Shown here: positions 26,872 through 37,415 of the stretch, piece after piece | How the letters are laid out: each line of letters begins with the position of its first letter | Position numbering within the stretch: the first letter of the stretch is position 1 | Assembly (NCBI GenBank): GCA_020252645.1 | Contig: JADCCN010000002.1 | Span: 1 to 64,000, forward strand | Origin: Methylobacterium sp. | Lineage (GTDB): Bacteria > Pseudomonadota > Alphaproteobacteria > Rhizobiales > Beijerinckiaceae | Direction: 5' to 3' | Length of the DNA: 64,000 nucleotides | Notes under the pieces: model-generated | Told to the model about the DNA's origin: nothing | The model's input: the letters and a program-made list of their open reading frames with translations, nothing else | Database searches by the model: none | Position numbers and translations under genes: made by a program

Positions 26872-27996
26872 ATGACGGGCAAGCGCCACGATTTCTATCT
26901 GCTCACCCCCGGACCGCTGACAGTGGCACCGGAAGTCAAGCGCGAAATGCTGGCAGATCGTTCACCCAATGCCGCACCGCACAGCGCGCTCACGCAGGAA
27001 ATCCGCGATTACATCCTCGAGATCTGTAATGGGCGTGAAAGCCATGTCTGCGTGCCGCTACAGGGCTCGGCCACCTATGGCATTGAGGCCGGGCTGCATA
27101 CGCTGGTGCCCATGGATTCGAAAATTCTGATCATCGAGAATGGCTTTTACGGCAAACGACTTTCAGAGATCGCGGAGGGGAGCGGCTTTGCCGTCGTCCG
27201 GCTGGAGCTGCCCATGCTGCCCCTGCCAAACGAGGCGGATATCGAGCGGGCGCTCGAAGCAGACGGCGCCATCACCCACGTCCTGCTCTGTCATGCCGAA
27301 ACAGGCACCGGCGTGCTCAACCCCATTGCCATGGTCGCAGAGGTGGCGAAGCGGCACGGCAAGAAACTGATGATCGACGCCGTCGCCTCATTCGGAGGCT
27401 TTGCGATCGACGCCAGGGCGCTTGATGCCGAAGCGATCTTCATCTCGCCGAACAAGTGCCTGGAAAGTGTGCCGGGCGTGGCGCTGGTCGTCGTCAAGAA
27501 ATCCTCGCTGGAGGCAGCCGAAAAGCGTTCGCGTTCGATGGTGCTTGATCTGCACGCCCAGTGGAAATTCATGGAGACATCCGGCGCATGGCGCTGGACG
27601 CCTCCGACCCATGTCATCGCGGCCCTCCACAAGGCCTGTGAGCGCCACCGCAAGGAAGGCCGAGAGGCGCGCCTCGCGCGCTACACCGCCAATTGGCGGC
27701 GGCTGGTGGACGGCTTGCGCCAGCGCGGGTTGCAAACACTGCTGCCGGACGAGGTGGCGGCGCCGATCATTGCCACCTTCCTCGATCCCAAACATCCCAA
27801 TTACTCCTTTCCTGCATTCTATGCGGCGATGGAGAAGCGCGACGTCATCATCTTTCCGGGACGCCTCACCGCCGCCGGCACCTTCCGTGTCGGCACGATG
27901 GGTGATCTGACCGCCGATGATATGAGCTTCGTTCTCGCAGCCATAATCGACTCGCTTGCCGAGATTGGCGTGGATATGGCCGGCGTAGCCGCATGA
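26872..27996 (+). CDS. Class V aminotransferase, PhnW/alanine-glyoxylate-type
   Basis: 374 residues. The PLP Lys195 is in ISPNKCLESVPG, closely matching the SxNKCxxxVPG motif of 2-aminoethylphosphonate-pyruvate transaminase; Asp169 (MIDAVASFGG) should contact the PLP ring. ATG 26872 follows an AGAGGA site and is preferred to the in-frame TTG at 26854, which lies within the hyuB stop. No other phosphonate gene is present, so a role in transaminating the HyuAB product is more likely than phosphonate use. It overlaps the next gene by four bases. Confidence 0.92.
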   Translation: MTGKRHDFYLLTPGPLTVAPEVKREMLADRSPNAAPHSALTQEIRDYILEICNGRESHVCVPLQGSATYGIEAGLHTLVPMDSKILIIENGFYGKRLSEIAEGSGFAVVRLELPMLPLPNEADIERALEADGAITHVLLCHAETGTGVLNPIAMVAEVAKRHGKKLMIDAVASFGGFAIDARALDAEAIFISPNKCLESVPGVALVVVKKSSLEAAEKRSRSMVLDLHAQWKFMETSGAWRWTPPTHVIAALHKACERHRKEGREARLARYTANWRRLVDGLRQRGLQTLLPDEVAAPIIATFLDPKHPNYSFPAFYAAMEKRDVIIFPGRLTAAGTFRVGTMGDLTADDMSFVLAAIIDSLAEIGVDMAGVAA

Positions 27997-29051
27997 CGCG
28001 CATTGTCATCATTGATCCGCAATTTGCCGAGCATGCCGATATTGAGCGGGCCGCTGCCGGCACAGAACCCGTCTTCGACATTCTGCGACCGGGCGAAAAC
28101 GAAGTCTCGTCGGAAGCGCTCAAGGGCGCGGACGCGGTGCTCAATTGCCGGTCACGCCATCTCGTGCCCGCACGGCTGGTCGAAGCGATGGAGGGTGTCC
28201 GCGTCATCGTTCAGGCCGGAGTGGGCTACAACCATATTGATCTTGAAGCCTGCGGCAGGCGCGGCATTCCGGTCTGCAACACGCCCGACTACGGCACCCG
28301 CGAAGTAGCCGACCATGCGATGGCGCTGATCCTCGGACTCGTGCGCGGCGTCACCGCCTACAATAACCGTTTATTGGGGCGGGATGATTCCTGGTCCACG
28401 CTGCGTTTGCCGCTCCGCCCGGTGCGCCGGATCGCAAGGCAGGTGCTTGGCATTGTCGGACTTGGCCGCATCGGAACGGCGCTCGCACTTCGCGCTCGCG
28501 CCTTCGAGTTCGATATTGTCTTCCACGATCCCCATCTGCCGCCGGGCCATGAACTGGCGCTCGGTCTACGCCGCGCAAAATCCCTCCATGACCTGCTGGC
28601 CGAGAGCGACATCGTCTCGCTTCACTGCCCGCTGACGCTCGAGACCGAGCGACTGATCAATGACGCCACGCTCGCCGCGATGAAGCCCGGTGCCATTCTG
28701 GTCAACACGGCGCGCGGCGGCGTCACTGATCTGGATGCGATCGAGCGTGCACTTCGATCGGACAGGCTTTGCGCTGCCGGCCTCGACGTTCTGCCGACAG
28801 AACCGCCAGACCGGGCGCATGCGCTGATCGCGGCATGGGCGCGTGGCGAAGCCTGGCTTGAGGGACGGCTGATCCTTACCCCGCATGCGGCTTTCTACAG
28901 TCCTGAAAGCCTTGCCGACATGCGGCGCATCGCCATGGAAACGGTCATGCAGTTCCTGCGTCAGGGCATCCCCCGCAGTTGCGTGAACCTGAAAGAACTC
29001 GCCCGCCACGGCAAGCTCCCGGAGAGTGGATGCTGGCCTGTCAACCCGTGA
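27993..29051 (+). CDS. D-isomer-specific 2-hydroxyacid dehydrogenase, CtBP/phosphoglycerate dehydrogenase-like
   Basis: 352 residues. The Rossmann motif is GIVGLGRIGTALALRARAF near residues 155-173. The catalytic triad is Arg (NTARGGVTDLD), Glu (LPTEPPD) and His (LTPHAAFYSPE). It would interconvert a 2-keto acid and a D-2-hydroxy acid with NAD(H). Coupled by ATGA overlap to the aminotransferase, it probably reduces the keto product of that step or oxidises an alternative substrate. Confidence 0.94.
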   Translation: MTRIVIIDPQFAEHADIERAAAGTEPVFDILRPGENEVSSEALKGADAVLNCRSRHLVPARLVEAMEGVRVIVQAGVGYNHIDLEACGRRGIPVCNTPDYGTREVADHAMALILGLVRGVTAYNNRLLGRDDSWSTLRLPLRPVRRIARQVLGIVGLGRIGTALALRARAFEFDIVFHDPHLPPGHELALGLRRAKSLHDLLAESDIVSLHCPLTLETERLINDATLAAMKPGAILVNTARGGVTDLDAIERALRSDRLCAAGLDVLPTEPPDRAHALIAAWARGEAWLEGRLILTPHAAFYSPESLADMRRIAMETVMQFLRQGIPRSCVNLKELARHGKLPESGCWPVNP

Positions 29052-29131
29052 ACAAGGATGAGCGAGGTAGCCGGAACAAGAGTGCCACACCAACAGCCAA
29101 TCCCGCTTCCCCTGCCGCCCAGGAGTTCGCC

Positions 29132-29857
29132 ATGTCCGATGCCCCCCAATCCATCGAAGCCCTCCGCGCCCTATTGCTGAAGGCCGCCGTGCCAACCGTT
29201 GTCTCATTGCTTTGGCGGAAGGGCTTTCGCAACACCTTCATGTTCGGGCCAAAACCCCTCAATCCGAATGCCGTGAAATTCGCCGGGCCGGCTTTCACGG
29301 TGCGTACGATTCCGGTTCGCGAGGATCTGGTCGAGGCCCAAAATGCCGGAGGGCGTCCCAATCTTCAGGCGAAATCGGTGGCGGATATCGCTGCCGGGCA
29401 GGTGCTTGCTGTAGCGATGGATGGCGAAACGCGGACGGCCTTCATGGGTGACATCATGACAACGCATCTCATGGTCAAAGGCTGCGCGGGCATCGTGCTT
29501 GACGGTGGGGTTTCCGACGCCGCTGCGATCTCGACGATCGACTTGCCCTTGTTCTGCGCGGGCAATGCCGCCACCCCGGTAACATCTCATCGCTTTGTTA
29601 TTGATCTGAATGTCCCGGTCGGCATCGCGGGCGTGCCGGTGCTGCCCGGTGACTTTCTGATGGGCGACGCCAATGGCGTTGTCGCAATTCCCGCCCACCT
29701 CGTCGGAGAAATCGCCCAGGCGGCGGCTGAGCGCGAAATCCTCGAGGAGTTCGTGGTAGGCAAGGTGCGCGCGGGCGCGCCGCTTGCCGGCACCTATCCA
29801 CCCAACGAGGCGACTCTCGCAGAATATGCGCTCTGGCGGAAATCGCGGGGCGATTAA
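29132..29857 (+). CDS. RraA-like protein (4-hydroxy-4-methyl-2-oxoglutarate aldolase/oxaloacetate decarboxylase fold)
   Basis: 241 residues. ATG 29132 follows an AGGAG site. The family core reads GCAGIVLDGGVSDAAAIS at residues 117-134. In active HMG/CHA aldolases this block carries Arg-Asp after the glycines; here the Arg is Ser128 while Asp129 is kept. The fold is certain, but aldolase activity is therefore doubtful or differs in substrate. It ends the hyuAB-aminotransferase-dehydrogenase unit and is convergent with the Gfo/Idh gene 52 bases away. Confidence 0.9.
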   Translation: MSDAPQSIEALRALLLKAAVPTVVSLLWRKGFRNTFMFGPKPLNPNAVKFAGPAFTVRTIPVREDLVEAQNAGGRPNLQAKSVADIAAGQVLAVAMDGETRTAFMGDIMTTHLMVKGCAGIVLDGGVSDAAAISTIDLPLFCAGNAATPVTSHRFVIDLNVPVGIAGVPVLPGDFLMGDANGVVAIPAHLVGEIAQAAAEREILEEFVVGKVRAGAPLAGTYPPNEATLAEYALWRKSRGD

Positions 29858-29909
29858 CCGATATTGCCGGAGAAAATCACTCTGCCATTCGCCAAGTCTT
29901 GCGACCTCA

Positions 29910-30904
29910 TCAACCCGGTGCGATCTTCACCGGCAAACCGCTTGCGGCGGAAATGGACACGGCCTCGAAGGCAGCAATGCCATTGAGGATCTCCGCAAAA
30001 CGGATCGGGTATGGGGCTTTCCCGCTGATCGCATCGGCGAAGGCTTCGAGTTCTGCACGTTCAATATCAACCGGAGCATATTGCCGTACGCTCCGCTCGC
30101 CTGAAACGCTCGTGATTTCCATCGTCTCGGAGCCGCGCTTTTCTGCGGCACCATCGATCTGCACTTTTGCCTTCGTGCCGAAGATCTGGAGCCGGTAGGT
30201 CGCAGCCGTCGCGGTCATTGTCAGCAGGGAGGCCGTTGCTCCATCGGCCAACCGGAACGTGATCACGGTCGTATCGTCGAGTGGCACGTCGTGGATTCGC
30301 GCAACAGACACCGCATAAACCTCCGTGATTGGGGCGACCAGATGAATGACCGCGTCGATCTGGTGGATGCCTGAACCGGCCAGTCCGCCAGCCGGGCTTT
30401 CACCCGGCGCCACGCGCCAAGCTTCTTTCGTGTAGCGCCCGACAGCATTTCCCGAGAAATTCGTTTCGATATGCAGGATAGTGCCAAGTTCGCCGGCCTC
30501 AATCATGCGCTTGAGTTCCATGATCGGTGCCAGCCAGCGCCGGTTATGCCCGGCCGCTACGATAATGCCAGCCTTTGACGCTGCATCCAGCGCACGCTCC
30601 GCCGTCTCGCGCGTAAGCGTGAATGGCTTTTCGACGAAAACGGCCTTGCCGGCCCTGGCGCAGGCGATCACCTCGTCGCCATGGCGCGAATGGGGGGTTG
30701 CCAGCACGATGCCATCAATCGCGGGATCGGCAAGCGCCGCTTCCAGCGATGAAATCGGGCGGATGCCCTTGGGCGAACAATAGGCTTGCGCAGCAGCCGG
30801 GTCCCGCGTGACCGCGACGCCAAACCGGACCTTGTCGCTCTTTCCCTGCACGGAATCGACGAGCACCTTTCCCCAGCGGCCAAGGCCGGCGATTGCAAGC
30901 GTCT

Positions 30905-30908
<4 letters not shown>
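29910..30908 (-). CDS. Gfo/Idh/MocA family NAD(P)-dependent oxidoreductase
   Basis: 332 residues. The N-terminal Rossmann motif is [16 protein letters not shown] and the family EKP motif is FVEKPFTLT near residue 97. Members oxidise or reduce sugars, inositols and other cyclic polyols, or bile pigments. It is the last gene of the long module-2 operon and its start overlaps the ATPase stop by four bases. A second family member lies three genes upstream. Confidence 0.93.
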
Positions 30909-31956
<1,048 letters not shown>

Positions 31957-31960
<4 letters not shown>

Positions 31961-32982
31961 GTTGCGCCCTCTGCGACGATACCCGCGCCGCGTGATGGCA
32001 CGGCGATCTCGGCCAGGCGAATATCGAAATGGCAGCGTGCATGCCGTCCCGGGCCAATCACGCGGAGGGGTGGGGCCTCGGTCCGGCAAATCGGCGCGGC
32101 ATGCGGGCAGCGAGGGGCGAAGCGGCAGCGCGAGGCCGATCCAATCGGTTCTGGCGGCTTTCCAGGAATGGGCGTCAGCCTGCGTTCGTCCGGCCTGTCG
32201 AGCCTGGGGATCGAGCCGAGCAGGCCGATCGTGTAGGGCATGCGCGGGTCGCGGAACACATCCATCGTCGGACCTTCCTCGACGATGCGGCCGCCATACA
32301 TCACGGCGACACGGTCCGCGAGACCGGCCACGACGCCAAGATCATGCGTGATGAGGATGACGGCCATTCCCAGTTCACGCTGGAGGTTGCCAAGAATTTC
32401 AAGAATCTGCGCCTGGATGGTCACATCCAGCGCGGTTGTGGGCTCGTCGGCGATAAGAAGCTTGGGATTGCAGGCCACCGCCATCGCGATCATCGCGCGC
32501 TGGCGCATCCCGCCAGAAAAGCGATGCGGGTAGTCGTCAATCCGCTGTTCTGGCGCCGGAATGCCAACCAAGGTCAGCAGCTCAATCGCGCGGTGCCGTG
32601 CCGCTTTTGCATCAAGACCGAGATGAGTTTCCAGCACCTCGGTCAACTGCCGGCCGATCGTTAGTACCGGGTTCAGCGATGTCATTGGATCCTGAAAGAT
32701 CATCGCGATCTCGCGCCCGCGCACTGCGCGGATCTCTTCGGCGCTCGCGGCGAGCAGATCCCTCCCTTTGAACAGGACGCGCCCCGATACGATCCTGCCA
32801 GGCGGGGTCGGCACCAGCCGCATCAGGGCCATTGCCGTGACGGATTTGCCGGATCCCGACTCCCCGACAATTCCCAGGGTTTGGCCGCGGCCCAGCGAAA
32901 AGGAGACATCTTCAACCGCATGCACCTCCTGCCCCTGCGAAGCGAAGCGGACCGTCAATCCAGAGACCTCAAGGATGCTCAC
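31957..32982 (-). CDS. Dipeptide-type ABC transporter ATPase, DppD/OppD-like (module 2)
   Basis: 341 residues. Walker A is [10 protein letters not shown], the Q-loop [12 protein letters not shown], the signature [15 protein letters not shown], Walker [13 protein letters not shown] and the C-terminal Cys motif [14 protein letters not shown]. Overlapping stops and starts join it to the epimerase gene upstream and to the DppF-like gene downstream. Confidence 0.95.
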
Positions 32983-33959
32983 GCCGCTCTCCCCTGCCGG
33001 TGGTAGGCGATGAGCATGCGGATACCCTCGGGTACCGCGATCCGGGGCTGGAACCCGGTCTGTCCGACAAGCTGCGCGTTGGCGATGGCGGGACGATTCT
33101 CTTCAGGCGATACACCGATCTCGAAATTGTCTTCAACGTCGACGGCCTGAAGCCCCTCTTCGCGAAACAGTCGGACGAGCTCGCGAAACCTGATCGCCTG
33201 GCCTGACGAGACATTATAAACGACGTGATCGAGCGTGGAGGCCGCGAGGAGCCCGGCTACCGCCCGACCGATATCGCTTCCATGGACCCAATCGCGACCC
33301 GCATCGGCCTTGCTAACGCGGACCGAAGCGCCAGAGATTGTTGCAAGCGTCAGTCGATATATGAGGCTGGTTCTTGGGGCGCGACGACTTGCCGTTGCCC
33401 GTTCCAGCGGCCCATAGGCCGAGCAGACGCGGATCGCGGCCACTGAAAGTCGCCCGGTCGCAACCATTCGGTTCGCGAGGCCCTCGCAGGCAAATTTCGT
33501 GACGGCGTAGAGCGTGGTCGGGGCATGAACGAGCGAGGAATTCTCGCGTAGCGGATCAGGATAGTGGCTCATTCCATTATAGACGGCGGAACTCGAAAAC
33601 ACGATTGCGCGCTGCACGGTCCCAACTCTGGCGGCCGCATCCAGAACATTGGCCGTCCCACCCGCATTCACCGCGACAATACTCGCAAAGTCGCGCGCCT
33701 CCTCCTCAAGATCAGGCGTGACAGCCGCAGCGTGGACAACGAACTCTGGTTTGATGCTCACCATCAGGGCGCCAACCGCCTTCGGGTCGGAAACATCGAG
33801 GGTCACGAGGCGAACATCGCCGCCATGCCAGGCAGCCAGCACAGAAGCCGGGGGGCTCTCAAGATCTGCTGCAACGATGCCGCGATACCCGGCGGCGATC
33901 AATTCCTCGACGACATGCGCGCCAACAAAGCCCGAAGCCCCTGTGACGAGCACGCTCAT
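32979..33959 (-). CDS. NAD-dependent epimerase/dehydratase (extended SDR)
   Basis: 326 residues. The dinucleotide motif VTGASGFVGAHVVEEL is at about residues 4-19 and the catalytic YAVTK near residue 152. The extended SDR family modifies nucleotide sugars, but stand-alone members also reduce lactones and ketones. In this operon, between transporter ATPases and two Gfo/Idh oxidoreductases, it likely processes a cyclic or polyhydroxylated part of the imported compound. Confidence 0.92.
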   Translation of the reverse strand: MSVLVTGASGFVGAHVVEELIAAGYRGIVAADLESPPASVLAAWHGGDVRLVTLDVSDPKAVGALMVSIKPEFVVHAAAVTPDLEEEARDFASIVAVNAGGTANVLDAAARVGTVQRAIVFSSSAVYNGMSHYPDPLRENSSLVHAPTTLYAVTKFACEGLANRMVATGRLSVAAIRVCSAYGPLERATASRRAPRTSLIYRLTLATISGASVRVSKADAGRDWVHGSDIGRAVAGLLAASTLDHVVYNVSSGQAIRFRELVRLFREEGLQAVDVEDNFEIGVSPEENRPAIANAQLVGQTGFQPRIAVPEGIRMLIAYHRQGRAA

Positions 33960-34990
33960 GCGAGCATCTCCAGTCCCGCGCGCCGGTGAAATTCGACCAG
34001 CTTCATGCTTTGCCCCGTTTCAGACGCTTCGATCGCTGCAAAACACAGCGCGAGGCTGCGAAGATGGTCGCGCCCGTCGCAGGGGGCTGGCTTGCTGGCC
34101 TGAACCGCCGCGATGAAGGCGTCAAGGAGCGCCTTGCTATCGTCGAAGAAGGCTTCTGCTTCTGGCAAGGCAAACGAAGCCAAAGCGGCATCGCCTGTTC
34201 GCGCAGTCGCAAGGTCTTTGAACAATTGACGCTGAATGATCACGCCATCTGCGCAATCCGTTCGCCATTCGAATTGCAACTCGTTCCATCCGCCGGTCCA
34301 GGTGCCAAGATAATTGGCCTCAAGCCCGCCTTCGAACCCGATCAGGCAGGCGACATTGGCATCATGTGCATACATGCTCCAGGGCGGATTGAACGTCCGG
34401 CAGGAAACGGTTTCCGGCTCGCGCCCGTAGGCAAAGCGCAGGAGATCAAGATGGTGGATCGATTGCTCCAGCATCATCGGGTGGCGCATGGTCAGCGGAT
34501 AGCGGTTGAGGCCTGGGCGCATGCCATCGCGATTGCGCTGGTAGGTGAACTGCCCGAAGCCCGTTTTCCCAAAGACCTCGCGTGCGACAAGATCCCGGAT
34601 CGCCATGCTCACGGGCAGGTAGCGGAAATTGAGCCCTACGCTGAGCGGCAACTTCGCCCGCTCCATCACGCGCACGATCTCGGCCGCCTCCTGGAGATCC
34701 GCCGCCAGCGGCTTCTCCACAAGCAGCGGCAGGCCTGCCGCCGCAACTATGCGCGACTGCGCAAGATGCCCATCCGGCGGCGTGACCAGCAGGACGGCGT
34801 CGACGCCTGCACCCGTAAGGCCGGCCTCGAGATCAGCAAACATGGGAATACCCGGGTGCCGGGCTGCAAAGCTCTCGCGCCTCGCCGGATCGGGATCGAC
34901 AGCGCCGCAGATCCGCGCCGCTGTATGTGCACCGAGGATTTTGCCCCACATGCCCCCGCGATTGCCGAGCCCGACGAGAAGAAAGCGCAC
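33956..34990 (-). CDS. Gfo/Idh/MocA family oxidoreductase
   Basis: About 344 residues. It starts at GTG 34990, with AGGAG seven bases upstream and 11 bases after the aminotransferase stop; an ATG at 35023 would overlap that gene. The N-terminal Rossmann motif is FLLVGLGNRGGMWGKIL, and the EKP motif is LVEKPLAAD near residue 90. A role in oxidising a polyol-like moiety is inferred from the family. It overlaps the epimerase gene by four bases. Confidence 0.92.
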   Translation of the reverse strand: MRFLLVGLGNRGGMWGKILGAHTAARICGAVDPDPARRESFAARHPGIPMFADLEAGLTGAGVDAVLLVTPPDGHLAQSRIVAAAGLPLLVEKPLAADLQEAAEIVRVMERAKLPLSVGLNFRYLPVSMAIRDLVAREVFGKTGFGQFTYQRNRDGMRPGLNRYPLTMRHPMMLEQSIHHLDLLRFAYGREPETVSCRTFNPPWSMYAHDANVACLIGFEGGLEANYLGTWTGGWNELQFEWRTDCADGVIIQRQLFKDLATARTGDAALASFALPEAEAFFDDSKALLDAFIAAVQASKPAPCDGRDHLRSLALCFAAIEASETGQSMKLVEFHRRAGLEMLA

Positions 34991-35001
34991 CAGCTTGCTC
35001 C

Positions 35002-36177
35002 TCAGGCCACGAACAGGCGGCACTTGACCGCCTCAATGCGCTGCATCGCCTCTTCCATCCGCGCGAGCGGCTGCAACAGGCTGATGCGGATATGCTTGGC
35101 TGCCGGATCGGCAAACATGGTGCCCGGAAACACCAGTACGCGCGCCTCGCGCAGCAGGATTTCACAGAAATCCGGTGCGGCACGTCCGCTCGGCGTGATG
35201 TTGGTGTAAAGGTAGAAGGCCCCGCCCGGGTGACCATAGGTGAACCCGAGCTGGTCCAGCGCTCCCATCATGTAGGCGCGTCGTTCGGCATAGGCTTTCA
35301 CCATGGCGTCGACAGGTTCCTGCGGCCCCGTCAGCGCCGCCAAGGCAGCGAATTGTGACGGCGTCGCCGCGTTGATGGAGAGCGTATGGCGCGGCTCGAC
35401 CAACCGGCGCACCACCTCACGCGGCGCCGCGACATAGCCGACGCGCCAGCCAGTCATGGCATAGGATTTGGAGAAGCCGTTCAGCGTGATCGTTCGTTCG
35501 CGCATACCGGGCAGCGTCGCGATCGAGAGATGCTCCGAACCTTCGAAGATGATCTTGGCATAGATCTCATCAGAAATGACGATGATGTCCCGTTCAATGG
35601 CAATCCGCGCGATCTCCCGCACCATGGCTGGCGGTGTGACCGCTCCGGTCGGGTTGTTTGGCGTAATCAGCACCAGCGCCTTGGTGCGCGGGGTGATCCG
35701 CGCCAGCACCGCGGCGGGAACGAGGGCGTAGTCATCCTCCTCGCGGGTCGGCACCTCCACGACAACGCCGCCGCACATCTTCACGGCAGTATCGTAGGAC
35801 GTGAAGCGCGGCGCGGGCAGAAGCACCTCATCACCAGCATTTACGAGCGCGAGCATGCATAGCATCACTGCTTCTTGCGTTCCTGCGGTGACGATCACCT
35901 CATCCGCCGCATAATCCAGATTATACTCGGATTTGAGGTTGGCGGAGATCGCCTCGCGCAGCCTGGGCAGCCCGGCCGGGTGGGTGTAATGGTGCTCGTC
36001 AGCGTCGATTGCGCGCTTGGCCGCCTCGACGATGTGCGCGGGCGTATGGAAATCCGGATCGCCGCGGCCCATGGCGATCACATCCGGTAGGCTCGCGGCG
36101 AGTTCGAGCATGCGCGTGCGGAACGAGGCATCCTCCTCATGCGCGCGGCTTGAGAGCGAAGCGAGAAGTCGGGTCAT
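35002..36177 (-). CDS. Class I/II PLP-dependent aminotransferase (module 2)
   Basis: 391 residues of the aspartate/tyrosine aminotransferase fold. The PLP Lys is in LNGFSKSYAMTGWR near residue 236, and PNNPTG and SDEIYAK motifs are intact. It is a clear paralogue of the aminotransferase at 46028-47209: both share RGDPD, HYTHP and EEAM/EEAV-type ends at matching positions. The ATG overlaps the amidohydrolase stop and has AGGAG upstream. It would transaminate an amino acid released from the imported substrate. Confidence 0.95.
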   Translation of the reverse strand: MTRLLASLSSRAHEEDASFRTRMLELAASLPDVIAMGRGDPDFHTPAHIVEAAKRAIDADEHHYTHPAGLPRLREAISANLKSEYNLDYAADEVIVTAGTQEAVMLCMLALVNAGDEVLLPAPRFTSYDTAVKMCGGVVVEVPTREEDDYALVPAAVLARITPRTKALVLITPNNPTGAVTPPAMVREIARIAIERDIIVISDEIYAKIIFEGSEHLSIATLPGMRERTITLNGFSKSYAMTGWRVGYVAAPREVVRRLVEPRHTLSINAATPSQFAALAALTGPQEPVDAMVKAYAERRAYMMGALDQLGFTYGHPGGAFYLYTNITPSGRAAPDFCEILLREARVLVFPGTMFADPAAKHIRISLLQPLARMEEAMQRIEAVKCRLFVA

Positions 36178-37400
36178 ACTAATCTCCTGCCCTCGCAGAA
36201 GGTCATGGTGACCTTCGCAATGTCGTTGATATCCTCAAGCGGATTTCCCGCTACGGTGATCACGTCTGCCAGCTTGCCAGCTTCGAGCGTTCCGATCTTG
36301 CTATCGAGCTTGTAGATACCCGCCGGCACAATGGTGGCCGAACGGATCGCGTCATAGGCATCGCGCTTGACGCCGAGCTTGATCATGAAACCAAGTTCCG
36401 GCGCAATCACATCGTGCTGAACGGCGGGGCTGCCGCAATCCGTACCGAAGGCGATGGCAACACCCGCCTTGGCAGCAGCAACCAAGCCCTCGTAGCGACC
36501 CTTGTCCGCCACCATCTTCTGCCGCTCAGCCAATTTCCAGTCCGGAATACCGTAGGCCTTCGCGATTTCCGGTTGGCTTTGCTGCACCAGCGGCGCGAAG
36601 GTGGTGACAATCGGGATGTTCTTCTTCACAAGCAGATCGATCGTCTGCTGCGTCATTCGCCCGCCATGCTCGACGCAGTCTATACCGGCCTCGACAACGC
36701 GCTCGATTGCCTCATTGAACGTTGCGTGCGCGGTCACTGGCAAGCCGTTGCGATGGGCTTCGTCGATAACGGCGTGCATTTCCTCGTCGGTGAATTCGAG
36801 TTTGTCATGGCATGCCATGATCTTGATAAGATCCGCCCCTCCTCGCACCTGATTGCGAACCGCCTTGCGCATCTCGTCTGGACCCGAGGCTTCAAGGCAG
36901 CACCAGTAGGTGTGCCCGCCTGTCTGGACGATTGCCTCTCCGCACACCAGCAGGCGCGGACCCGGGAATATCCCCTGCGCCACTGCCCGCTTGGCAAAGA
37001 GATTGGTGCGTTTCATCCCCAGATCGCGGAACGTGGTCACCCCCGCACGCAGGTTGATGAGCATGTTACCGGCACACTTATAGGCGCTGATCTCCGGCTC
37101 ATCATTCATGGATTGTGCGGCCAGATCGTGGATGCCGTCCCAGGCGAGATGCCCGTGGCTCTGGATCAGGCCGGGAAGGATCGTCCCGCCTGTCTCGATG
37201 CCATCAGTTCGGCGTGACCCCAGATCCGCCGTCTTGCCGACAGCCTTGATCTTTCCGGCCTCCAGCTCGACAAATCCGTGCTCGATGACCTCGTCGCCAA
37301 CGCAGGTCAGCACCCGCCCGAGCAGTAGGACATGGCCTGCCTTGACGTCGAACATCGGCTTGGTGATCTTCTGGAAGCGCCATGGTGCCTGTTCGGGCAT
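36174..37400 (-). CDS. Amidohydrolase, Xaa-Arg/Pro-dipeptidase or imidazolonepropionase-like (module 2)
   Basis: 408 residues. The metal set reads HGH (LIQSHGHLAWDG), a carboxylated Lys (DLIKIMACHD), His (VTAHATF), His (VEHGGRM) and Asp (FGTDCGSP). The family hydrolyses C-terminally or N-terminally blocked dipeptides and related amides. The ATG at 37400 has an AAGGA site. It resembles the amidohydrolase at 50967 and pairs with an aminotransferase in both modules, suggesting amide cleavage followed by transamination. Confidence 0.93.
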   Translation of the reverse strand: MPEQAPWRFQKITKPMFDVKAGHVLLLGRVLTCVGDEVIEHGFVELEAGKIKAVGKTADLGSRRTDGIETGGTILPGLIQSHGHLAWDGIHDLAAQSMNDEPEISAYKCAGNMLINLRAGVTTFRDLGMKRTNLFAKRAVAQGIFPGPRLLVCGEAIVQTGGHTYWCCLEASGPDEMRKAVRNQVRGGADLIKIMACHDKLEFTDEEMHAVIDEAHRNGLPVTAHATFNEAIERVVEAGIDCVEHGGRMTQQTIDLLVKKNIPIVTTFAPLVQQSQPEIAKAYGIPDWKLAERQKMVADKGRYEGLVAAAKAGVAIAFGTDCGSPAVQHDVIAPELGFMIKLGVKRDAYDAIRSATIVPAGIYKLDSKIGTLEAGKLADVITVAGNPLEDINDIAKVTMTFCEGRRLV

Positions 37401-37415
37401 GCTTCATTCCTTCGG

